DNA of 64,000 bases, from contig NZ_CP102630.1 in NCBI RefSeq assembly GCF_024721605.1, positions 310,001 through 374,000 of the forward strand. Reading direction: 5' to 3'. Below the pieces are notes generated by a model. The model ran no database searches. It worked only from the letters and a program-made list of their open reading frames with translations, and had not been told where the DNA came from. Source of the stretch: Sphingomicrobium flavum (GTDB lineage: Bacteria; Pseudomonadota; Alphaproteobacteria; Sphingomonadales; Sphingomonadaceae). Shown in pieces: positions 25,061 through 32,532 of the stretch. Position 1 is the first letter of the stretch. Each line of letters starts with the position of its first letter. The position numbers and the translations under genes are program-made.

Positions 25061-25754
25061 GCCGGCCTCCGGTCGGGCCATCGCCCAGCACCGCCGCGAC
25101 GATCGCATCGGCCACCACTTCGGGGCCCTTCAGCGTATCAGCATCCTCGCCCGGAAAGGCATCGCGCCGCATCTTGGTGCGCGTCGCTCCCGGATCCATG
25201 ATCTGGACGCGGATCCTGCCGGCATTTTCATTCTCATCGGCATAGCTGCCCAGTAGCGTATCGAGCGCCGCCTTGCTCGCCCCATAAGCGCCCCAGAAGG
25301 CGCGCGGATTGGCCCCCACCGAAGAGGTCACGCCAATGACGTTGGCCCTGGCCGCCTTGCGCAGCATCGGATCGAAGGCCGCGATCATCGCCTGGTTGGC
25401 CAGCAGGTTGAGGCTGATCGTCTTGGCAAATTCCTTGCCCTCGATATGCTCGACCGGGCTCAGCGTGCCCAGCACCGCAGCGTTCAGCACCAGCACGTCC
25501 AGCGCCTCCCAGCGCGACCCTACCGCCTGCGCCAGCTTGCCGATCGCCCCGTCCGCCAGCATGTCGAGCGGCGCCAGCGTCGCGCTCCCGCCCGCGGCAT
25601 GGATGCGCTCTTCAACCTCTTCCATGGCCTTGGCGGTGCGCGCGACCATGATCACATGCGCGCCCTTCGCCGCCAGCGCCTCGGCCGTCGCCGCGCCAAT
25701 GCCCCGGCTCGCGCCCGTCACCAGCGCCAGCTTGCCCTCAAGCTCTTGTCCCAT
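25050..25754 (-). CDS. short-chain dehydrogenase/reductase
   Basis: 234 residues. Classical SDR: nucleotide-binding TGASRGIG (residues 13-20), NAA motif (LVLNAAVLG), and the catalytic S144 or S145, Y157 and K161 (YGASK). It is an NAD(P)-dependent oxidoreductase; the substrate is unknown. It starts 8 bases after the purF stop, so it is likely part of that transcript. Its 3' end overlaps the convergent cfa gene by 11 bases. Confidence 0.92.
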   Translation of the reverse strand: MGQELEGKLALVTGASRGIGAATAEALAAKGAHVIMVARTAKAMEEVEERIHAAGGSATLAPLDMLADGAIGKLAQAVGSRWEALDVLVLNAAVLGTLSPVEHIEGKEFAKTISLNLLANQAMIAAFDPMLRKAARANVIGVTSSVGANPRAFWGAYGASKAALDTLLGSYADENENAGRIRVQIMDPGATRTKMRRDAFPGEDADTLKGPEVVADAIVAAVLGDGPTGGRLSA

Positions 25755-25762
25755 GGAAAATC

Positions 25763-27208
25763 CTAACTCTTCGCCACCAGGCTCAACTGCTCGGGCGGCT
25801 CGCTCTCGAAATCGGTCAGCGACGTCGGATAATCGCCCGAGAAGCAGGCATCGCAGCGCTGCGGCGCGTTCGCATCGCGCTCATCGCCCAGTGCCCGATA
25901 AAGGCCGTCCAGCGTGATGAAGGCCAGGCTGTCCGCCTTGATATAATCGCGCATCCCCTCGATCCCCATCTGCGCCGCGATGAGCTTGGAGCGCTTGGGC
26001 GTATCGACCCCGTAGAAACAGCTATAGCGCGTCGGCGGGGAGGCGATGCGCATATGCACCTCGCGCGCGCCCGCATCGCGCATCATCTGCACCAGCCTGA
26101 GCGACGTCGTCCCGCGCACCACGCTGTCATCGACCAGCACGATCGACTTGCCCGCAATCAGCGCCGAATTGGCATTATGCTTCAGCTTCACGCCGAGGTG
26201 CCGCACATCCTGCGAAGGCTGGATGAAGGTGCGCCCGACATAATGCGAGCGGATGATGCCCAGCTCGAACGGGATCCCCGAGGCCTGACTATAACCGATC
26301 GCCGCCGGCACCCCGCTATCGGGGATCGGCACCACATAATCGGCATTGCAGGGCGATTCCGCAGCCAGCTGCGCGCCGATCGCCTTGCGCGTTTCATAGA
26401 CGCTGGTGCCCTCGATGATGCTGTCAGGGCGCGAGAAATAGACATGTTCGAAGATGCAGGGCCGCGCCCGCGCCGGCTCGAACGGGCGGAAGCTGCGAAG
26501 CCCGTCATCATTGACGATGATCAGCTCGCCCGGCTCCACATCGCGAATATAGGTCGCGCCGATGACGTCGAGCGCTACCGTTTCCGAGGCAAAGATCGTG
26601 GTCTCGCCAAGCTTGCCCATCACCAGCGGGCGCACGCCCAGCGGATCGCGGCAGGCGACCAGCCCGTCGGGCATCAGGCAGACCAGCGAATAGGCACCTT
26701 CCACTCGCTTCAATGCATCCGTCAGCCGATCGACAGTGCCATCCTTCTGGCTGGTCGCGAGCAGGTGGATGATGACCTCGGTATCGCTGGTCGACTGGAA
26801 GATCGACCCGCGCCGGTTGAGCTCTTTCCTCAGCGTCATCGCGTTGGACAGATTGCCATTATGCGCCAGCGCAAAGCCGCCCATCGCAAGGTCCGCATAA
26901 AGCGGCTGCACGTTGCGCAGCGCCGTATCGCCGGTGGTCGAATAGCGCACATGGCCGATGCCCGCGCTACCCGCCAGGCGGCGGATCACCTTGGGTTTGT
27001 CGAAGGTGCCCGCGACATGCCCCATATTGCGATATTGGTGATAATTCTTGCCGTCCCAGGATACGACGCCTGCCGCTTCCTGCCCGCGATGCTGCAAGGC
27101 GTGGAGCCCCAGCGCCACCAGGCTGGAGGCCTGCGCGGCACCCCAGACGCCGAACACGCCGCATTCCTCTTTCAGCTTGTCATCGTCGAAAGGGTTGGTC
27201 GTCAGCAT
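25763..27208 (-). CDS. purF: amidophosphoribosyltransferase
   Basis: 481 residues from the ATG at 27208. First committed step of purine synthesis: PRPP plus glutamine to phosphoribosylamine. The short N-terminal propeptide precedes the nucleophile C16 (KEECGVFGVWG) of the Ntn-type glutaminase domain, with GHVRYSTTGD and ALAHNGNLSNA following. The C-terminal phosphoribosyltransferase domain has VLVDDSVVRGTTS. An extension of 21 codons upstream has no support. The SDR gene follows closely. Confidence 0.97.
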   Translation of the reverse strand: MLTTNPFDDDKLKEECGVFGVWGAAQASSLVALGLHALQHRGQEAAGVVSWDGKNYHQYRNMGHVAGTFDKPKVIRRLAGSAGIGHVRYSTTGDTALRNVQPLYADLAMGGFALAHNGNLSNAMTLRKELNRRGSIFQSTSDTEVIIHLLATSQKDGTVDRLTDALKRVEGAYSLVCLMPDGLVACRDPLGVRPLVMGKLGETTIFASETVALDVIGATYIRDVEPGELIIVNDDGLRSFRPFEPARARPCIFEHVYFSRPDSIIEGTSVYETRKAIGAQLAAESPCNADYVVPIPDSGVPAAIGYSQASGIPFELGIIRSHYVGRTFIQPSQDVRHLGVKLKHNANSALIAGKSIVLVDDSVVRGTTSLRLVQMMRDAGAREVHMRIASPPTRYSCFYGVDTPKRSKLIAAQMGIEGMRDYIKADSLAFITLDGLYRALGDERDANAPQRCDACFSGDYPTSLTDFESEPPEQLSLVAKS

Positions 27209-27280
27209 GTCGAATCCCGGTAAATGTTGGCGCGCGCCGCCCCTATAGGGGCGATTGCCGAATGTCGCCACCCTGTAACA

Positions 27281-27928
27281 TCAGGCTGCCGCGGCGCGCT
27301 TGTCCTTGGGCGCAAAGGCAAAAAAGATTATGGGGATCAACAGGAAGGTGCCGAATACGATCGCGGGGAAGGGCACGCCCAACTCGTCCGAAAAGGTCAG
27401 CATGGGGGCCCGTACCGTCTCGCTCACCGCCAGCGCCATGCGCAGCGCGTGCCGCCGCACCCTGTCGATCTTGGGCACATCCTGTCTGCGCAGATAACGC
27501 ACGTCCAGAATGAAGAAATATCCCAGGATCGCCGACAACAACAGCGGCGCCGGCCAGAGGTTGATCCCTCCCATGAACAACCTCGCGCTGGTGAACCACG
27601 CGCTCGCCATCAGCAGCCCGATCAGCAGCGCAAAGGCAATTTCTCCCCTGCGGGCGTGGCGCCAATGCGGATTCAGCGCCAGCACTGCGGTGCCTAGCGC
27701 ATAGATCGTCACCGTCGCTTGGATCATCGCCAGTGGTAGAGGTCGTGCGATCATGAACTGCCAGGCAGTAATCGCCGCGACCAGCATGAAGACGGAAAAA
27801 ATCCAGCCTGCCTGCTTATGAAGTTTGCTACCCTTGCCGACGGATAGCGCGATGATGGCCGCCCCCGCCGCGCCAAATCCGAGCACCACATGCAAACTAT
27901 GCGATAGCCAATCGACAAAGCCGCTCAT
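27281..27928 (-). CDS. six-span membrane protein of unknown function (DUF2306-like)
   Basis: 215 residues with about six hydrophobic segments. The pattern SHSLHVVLGFGAAGAAIIAL, KLHKQAGWIFSVFML, and a histidine-containing later segment (NPHWRHARRGEIAF) recalls the DUF2306-type membrane proteins that hold histidines near the membrane, but the match is by eye only. No enzymatic motif is seen. It sits upstream of and on the same strand as purF, 72 bases away, with no evidence that they are linked. Confidence 0.72.
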   Translation of the reverse strand: MSGFVDWLSHSLHVVLGFGAAGAAIIALSVGKGSKLHKQAGWIFSVFMLVAAITAWQFMIARPLPLAMIQATVTIYALGTAVLALNPHWRHARRGEIAFALLIGLLMASAWFTSARLFMGGINLWPAPLLLSAILGYFFILDVRYLRRQDVPKIDRVRRHALRMALAVSETVRAPMLTFSDELGVPFPAIVFGTFLLIPIIFFAFAPKDKRAAAA

Positions 27929-28004
27929 ACGACGCCCCCTTAACTGCTCCGTTGATTGGCCACTTTAGCAGAAAAGACTGCCTAGGGGGATAGGTTGCTA
28001 CTGC

Positions 28005-28202
28005 CTATTCGGTCGGCACATCGCTCCCGGTCAGCTGCAACAGCTCCTCGAAACTCTCCTTGATGTTCACCTGGGTCGACGCGCCGAAATTGAGGACGCA
28101 GCCGTGATGCGCCTTGGTGAAGAAGAGAATGGTTTCGAGCTGCACCGCCACCTTGGACCCGTCGCTACGGGTCAGCACGATGAACTTTTCTTTGTCGGAC
28201 AT
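28005..28202 (-). CDS. 65-residue protein, weakly FlbD-like
   Basis: A small acidic-ended protein: KFIVLTRSDGSKVAVQLETILFF, then GCVLNFGASTQVNIKESFEEL. The alternation of LTR.DG, strands, and a late V-x-ESFEEL recalls FlbD-family small proteins associated with flagellar genes, but no flagellar gene is nearby. The ATG is preceded by AAGGAAT-type purines. GC is slightly lower than in the neighbourhood. It could equally be a conserved hypothetical of its own family. Confidence 0.6.
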   Translation of the reverse strand: MSDKEKFIVLTRSDGSKVAVQLETILFFTKAHHGCVLNFGASTQVNIKESFEELLQLTGSDVPTE

Positions 28203-28347
28203 GGGAATTCCTTGCGATGATCGGCCACCCTCATCCCACTCCCCGAACCAACCCGCAACCCGCTGTCATGCTGGTGCCCGGGCCGTGGTCAGCCCAACGT
28301 CCCTATCGCCCATTGAGACGCGGCATGAATTGCGCCATGTTCGTGCG

Positions 28348-28779
28348 ATGCGCATCCTGATCCCCCTTGCCCTCCTCAGCCTCGCCGCCTGCAGCGGCGA
28401 TGCCGACAATGAAGCAGCGACCACCGGGCCCGGCACCGGTCTGGGTCCCGGTCAATGGGAGCTAGGCCCTCGGTCGGGGCTGTGCACCGCGTCGGACGGC
28501 ACTGCGGCCTTCTTTATCGAAGGGGGAGGGGGCGCCAACTGCATGGCGCAAGGCAAGGTCGAACAGGGCGAAGACGGCAAACTCGCTTTCATCCCCAACG
28601 GAGACGGCCAGTGCCGCATCCCGATCGAGGATAAGGGGCAGTCGATTATCCTCGGCGATGGCGGCGAAGCCTGCGCCTATTATTGCGGCGGATCGGCCAC
28701 CTATGCCGGCCGCGAACTCGGCAAGAATTGGGAAGTTGAACGACAGCTCACCGATGGCGCGGGCGATCCTGTTTGTTAG
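28348..28779 (+). CDS. putative lipoprotein, cysteine-containing
   Basis: 143 residues with a lipobox (LLSLAAC). The mature domain has an acidic leader, then GPGQWELGPRSGLCTASDG, and five cysteines after the lipid-bearing one, in CTASDG, NCMAQG, GQCRIP, ACAYYCGG and the C-terminal PVC, so disulfides in the periplasm are likely. The QWE opening resembles the DUF3617-type secreted proteins of sphingomonads (weak). The start at 28348 gives the signal peptide; the longer frame upstream is not supported. Followed at once by the low-GC nuclease gene. Confidence 0.72.
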   Translation: MRILIPLALLSLAACSGDADNEAATTGPGTGLGPGQWELGPRSGLCTASDGTAAFFIEGGGGANCMAQGKVEQGEDGKLAFIPNGDGQCRIPIEDKGQSIILGDGGEACAYYCGGSATYAGRELGKNWEVERQLTDGAGDPVC

Positions 28780-28815
28780 CATTCGTGTTGCTCGGACAAT
28801 TGAAGGACAAATAAT

Positions 28816-30276
28816 TTGGCCGAGAGACCTATCTCTGATCGCCGACAGGCTCAGCTTCACAAACACAACATCTTGTATATAGACGCCCCAGAAACGCGCG
28901 ACGCATACAGACGAATGCAGAGAGCAGCCGCACAACTAGGCTTACGGACTTCGGTGGGAGAAACGGGAGCGTCAAAGCCCGTTAGATTTTATGAACAAAT
29001 AAATGGCAAAGAGAAGTATGTATTTTCTTGCGACCGAACCAAGCATTATCTGAGATGTTATGTCAGGCCCGAAAAGCTTGCTCAGATCAGAAGGCTAAGG
29101 CGCGCGCTTACAGAGAATGTTGCGCTTGACGCGTATGGCCAGCCAACGGAAGTGAAGGTGCATGTGCGGACGGTCAAAGACGCAGACCGGTTGCTCCATT
29201 TGGTTTTTCCTAAATATCGCGCGCCCATAGATGATGTTGCCGGTGGGCTAACGCTACACTTATCGCGGAGTGGTAAGAAGACCCGCACGGCTTTCCGCAA
29301 CTTTCAAGATTGCCTACGAGATCGTCGCGTGGCTTTGGAAAGCGGAATGTTCGAAAGCACATCAATAGGTTTCAGACGGTTGGAGCCAACTCACCCCGAT
29401 CGAATTCGCACTGCATTTTGGCTCGACGATAATGAGGTCGCTGCGGTTCAGATTAACGAGCCTGCGGCGCCTGGGGCCGAAAATTCGCTTTCGGCTCTAG
29501 CTCTGGATGATGATGGTAACGGGTTCATCGTCCGACAGGGCGTTCTACACGAAAATCCTCAATCTTCGCGCATTGAGGCGGATGACTTTCAGGAAAGGAC
29601 AGGACGACTGCCGGCCAAAATACTAGTCGGAGGGAAGGCCGCAAAGAGAAAGTGGTTCATCGTATGTCCTATCGACGGTGTGTCCAAAGATGAAGTTGTC
29701 GCGTCAGTAGCAAGCTTCGTTATAGATTGCTGGTTTGCGAGGACGTGGCACTCAGGCTCGAGGGCCATTCAGGACCGCGTAGAACAGTTATTCGGAAGCG
29801 CAGAAACTGGCGGCGCTTATAACTTTCATGGCCACGCGTCGTTGATCACTGCGCATCGGTGGCAAGGGGAGGTCTGGCAAGCACTTGCTGAACAACTCCA
29901 GCGATCAAAGATCAAATTGCAAAAGTCACGTCACGCTCGGGGATATGAAGTCGATGGTGAGATCGATACCAACGGAGCGAAGGTGTTGATCGAGATAAAA
30001 ACCGGCCGGACCGCTAACGACTTTTACTGTGGAGTTGGGCAACTTTTTCTCTATCCGGTCATCCTGCCGCAATTGCATGATTACGATAAGATACTGCTCC
30101 TTCCACGTGGACAAGGAACCTCGGTCCTCGAAAGTTCGCTCGCACCGCTGGGTATCGGAATCGGTCATTTTGAAATCGCTGGCGATTTAGACAATTTTGA
30201 AATCAGATTCTCTGCCGATTTTCTAAAACGATGCGGAATGTCTGCGAAAATCATGCGGAGCGTCAACGCTTTCTAA
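28816..30276 (+). CDS. orphan PD-(D/E)XK family nuclease, probably acquired
   Basis: 486 residues from a TTG start. An in-frame TGA lies 15 bases upstream, and GAAGGA (28802-28807) is correctly spaced. The C-terminal part carries a PD-(D/E)XK nuclease pattern: E352 in a helix (QGEVWQALAEQ), D384 (DGEIDTNG), E393-x-K395 (VLIEIKTGR) and Q409 (GVGQLFLYP). The N-terminal 330 residues have no motif I recognise; they are rich in charged residues and strands (YVFSCDRTKHYLRCYVR). GC is far lower than in flanking genes (32-55% in sampled lines) and codon use differs, so transfer is likely. No methylase, helicase, integrase or antitoxin adjoins. Restriction, defence or a mobile-element role is inference. 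Confidence 0.78.
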   Translation: MAERPISDRRQAQLHKHNILYIDAPETRDAYRRMQRAAAQLGLRTSVGETGASKPVRFYEQINGKEKYVFSCDRTKHYLRCYVRPEKLAQIRRLRRALTENVALDAYGQPTEVKVHVRTVKDADRLLHLVFPKYRAPIDDVAGGLTLHLSRSGKKTRTAFRNFQDCLRDRRVALESGMFESTSIGFRRLEPTHPDRIRTAFWLDDNEVAAVQINEPAAPGAENSLSALALDDDGNGFIVRQGVLHENPQSSRIEADDFQERTGRLPAKILVGGKAAKRKWFIVCPIDGVSKDEVVASVASFVIDCWFARTWHSGSRAIQDRVEQLFGSAETGGAYNFHGHASLITAHRWQGEVWQALAEQLQRSKIKLQKSRHARGYEVDGEIDTNGAKVLIEIKTGRTANDFYCGVGQLFLYPVILPQLHDYDKILLLPRGQGTSVLESSLAPLGIGIGHFEIAGDLDNFEIRFSADFLKRCGMSAKIMRSVNAF

Positions 30277-30296
30277 CGGTCGTCGGGCAAGCCAAC

Positions 30297-30325
30297 TTGA
30301 CCTTTACGGAAACGTAAAGTAAAAC
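30297..30325 (+). promoter_or_regulatory. promoter and MerR operator of the merR-acd operon
   Basis: TTGACC (30297-30302), a 17-base spacer and TAAAAC (30320-30325). The perfect palindrome CTTTACG-GAAA-CGTAAAG (30302-30319) fills the spacer, the classic place for a MerR-family dimer. The predicted transcription start, 7 bases after the -10, coincides with the ATG at 30332, so the message may be leaderless. Confidence 0.75.
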
Positions 30326-30331
30326 TGCGCC

Positions 30332-30712
30332 ATGCTCGCAGAGACCAAGACCTACACCATCGGCGAAATGTGCGAAGAATTTGGCGTCACCGCCCGCGCG
30401 CTTCGCTTTTATGAAGATGAGCAGCTGATCCAGCCGCAGCGCCGCGGCACCCAGCGCCTTTATTCGGAACGCGATCGCGCCCGTGTCGCCTGGGTCTTGC
30501 GCGGCAAGCGGGTCGGCTTCAGCCTGGCCGAAATTGGCGAATTGCTTGACCTTTACGACCTTGGCGACAAGCGCAAGACGCAGCGCCTCGTCACCCTTGA
30601 AAAGTGCCAGGACCGCATCGACGCGCTGCGCAGCCAGCGGCTCGATATCGATGCCACCATCGAAGAACTGGAAGGGTTCGTGACCCTTCTCCATCAGCAG
30701 ATTGAGGAATAA
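30332..30712 (+). CDS. MerR family transcriptional regulator of fatty acid oxidation type
   Basis: 126 residues. N-terminal winged helix ([39 protein letters not shown]) followed by a coiled-coil dimerisation helix ([26 protein letters not shown]). There is no C-terminal cysteine cluster, so it is not a metal sensor. It lies 2 bases before an acyl-CoA dehydrogenase gene, and a palindrome is placed between its own -35 and -10; it very likely controls this operon, as LiuR-like regulators do. The inducer, possibly an acyl-CoA, is not known. Confidence 0.9.
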   Translation: MLAETKTYTIGEMCEEFGVTARALRFYEDEQLIQPQRRGTQRLYSERDRARVAWVLRGKRVGFSLAEIGELLDLYDLGDKRKTQRLVTLEKCQDRIDALRSQRLDIDATIEELEGFVTLLHQQIEE

Positions 30713-30714
30713 GC

Positions 30715-32511
30715 ATGCCCGTCTACCAAGCCCCCGTTACCGATACCAAATATGTGCTCGACCATATTGTCGGGCTGCAGAATTATTCCAATCTTCCCGG
30801 TTTCGAAAACGCCACGCCCGATATCGTCGAGGCAATCCTCACCGAAGGCGGCAAGATGGCGGGCGAATTGCTCGCGCCCCTGAACCGCGTCGGCGATGAA
30901 GAAGGCTGCACCCGCCATGCCGATGGCTCGGTCACCACGCCCCCGGGCTTCAAGGAAGCCTGGGAGCAATTCCGCGAAGGCGGCTGGACGACGCTTGCCT
31001 TCCCCGAAGAATTTGGCGGCCAGGGCCTGCCCCAGGCGCTCTCCACCGCGATCAGCGAATATCTCATCAGCGCCAACCAGGGCTTCGAGATGTATTATGG
31101 GCTGACCGCAGGTGCCATCGCTTCGATCATGGTGGTCGGCACCGAAGAACAAAAGCAGATGTATCTGCCCAAGCTGGTGTCCTGCGAATGGACCGGCACC
31201 ATGAACCTGACCGAACCGCATTGCGGCACCGATCTTGGCCTCCTCAAGACTAAGGCCGAACCGCAGGCCGACGGCACCTACAAGATCACGGGCACCAAGA
31301 TTTTCATCTCGGCCGGCGAACATGACATGGCGGACAATATCATCCACCTCGTCCTCGCCAAAATGCCCGACAGCCCCGACAATGTGAAAGGCATTTCGCT
31401 CTTCATTGTCCCCAAATTCCTCGTCAACGAGGATGGTTCGCTGGGCGAGCGCAACGCGGTGACCTGCGGCTCGATCGAGGAGAAGATGGGCATTCACGGC
31501 AATGCCACCTGCGTCCTCAACTATGACGGCGCGACCGGCTATCTTATCGGCGAAAAGGAAAAGGGCCTGGCGGCCATGTTCATCATGATGAACGCCGCGC
31601 GTCTGGGTGTGGGGCTACAGGGCCTCGCGCAGGGCGAGGTCGCTTACCAGAATGCCGTCGCCTACGCCAAGGATCGCCGCCAGGGCCGGGCGCTGAAGCC
31701 CGAACTGCGCGATGCCGACGCCAAGGCCGATACGCTCTTTGTCCACCCCGACGTGCGCCGCATGCTGATGGACGGCAAGGCCTTCAACGAGGCCGCCCGT
31801 GCGCTGGTCCTGTGGGGCGCGCTGCAGGTCGATCTGACCCGTAAGGCGCAGACCGAAGAAGAGCGCGAAACCGCCAACGACATCATTTCGCTGCTCACCC
31901 CGGTCATCAAGGGTTACCTCACCGACAAGGGGTTCGAAACCACGGTGAAGTCGCAGCAGGTCTTTGGCGGCCACGGTTATATCCGTGAATGGGGCATGGA
32001 ACAGTTCGTCCGCGACGCCCGCATCGCGCAGATTTACGAAGGCACCAATGGCGTCCAGGCGATGGACCTCGTTGGCCGCAAGCTCGGCCAGCATGGTGGC
32101 CGCGCGGTCCGTGCCTTCTTCGAAATGCTCGCTGTCGATATCGCTGCCGCCAAGGCTGCGGGCGATCCCGCCGGTGTGGCTGAGCCGCTCGAAAAGGCCG
32201 TCGGCCATTTGCAGGGCGCGACCATGTGGCTGGCGCAGAACGGCATGGACAATCCCAACCATGCCGGTGCTGGCGCCTATGCCTATATGGATTTGATGGG
32301 GCTCGTCACGCTCGGCTGGATGTGGCTCAAGATGGCCAAGGCATCGGACGAGCTGAAGGATGCCAGTGGTGAGGATGCGTCCTTCCACGCCGCCAAGCTG
32401 ACCACCGCGCGCTACTATGCCGAACGCTGGCTGCCCGAAGCTTCGGGCCTGCGCCGCAAGGTCGAAGCCGGTGCGGACAGCATGATGGCGCTGCCCGTCG
32501 AAGCTTTCTAG
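30715..32511 (+). CDS. acyl-CoA dehydrogenase, long (600-residue) type
   Basis: 598 residues, longer than the classic 380-residue enzymes because of a C-terminal extension. N-terminal helices lead to FAD-binding segments [12 protein letters not shown] and [14 protein letters not shown], then [42 protein letters not shown], the signature of this group. A FadE-like enzyme for the first step of beta-oxidation, feeding electrons to ETF. Chain-length preference is unknown. The start is 2 bases after the MerR regulator's stop, in one operon under the palindromic operator. Confidence 0.95.
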   Translation: MPVYQAPVTDTKYVLDHIVGLQNYSNLPGFENATPDIVEAILTEGGKMAGELLAPLNRVGDEEGCTRHADGSVTTPPGFKEAWEQFREGGWTTLAFPEEFGGQGLPQALSTAISEYLISANQGFEMYYGLTAGAIASIMVVGTEEQKQMYLPKLVSCEWTGTMNLTEPHCGTDLGLLKTKAEPQADGTYKITGTKIFISAGEHDMADNIIHLVLAKMPDSPDNVKGISLFIVPKFLVNEDGSLGERNAVTCGSIEEKMGIHGNATCVLNYDGATGYLIGEKEKGLAAMFIMMNAARLGVGLQGLAQGEVAYQNAVAYAKDRRQGRALKPELRDADAKADTLFVHPDVRRMLMDGKAFNEAARALVLWGALQVDLTRKAQTEEERETANDIISLLTPVIKGYLTDKGFETTVKSQQVFGGHGYIREWGMEQFVRDARIAQIYEGTNGVQAMDLVGRKLGQHGGRAVRAFFEMLAVDIAAAKAAGDPAGVAEPLEKAVGHLQGATMWLAQNGMDNPNHAGAGAYAYMDLMGLVTLGWMWLKMAKASDELKDASGEDASFHAAKLTTARYYAERWLPEASGLRRKVEAGADSMMALPVEAF

Positions 32512-32532
32512 CTATGGAGCGGATGCCGGGGG

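Noticed and set aside
28780-30331. Insertion sequence or integron as carrier of the nuclease gene
   Set aside because: I see no transposase, integrase, terminal inverted repeats, target duplications or adjacent tRNA.
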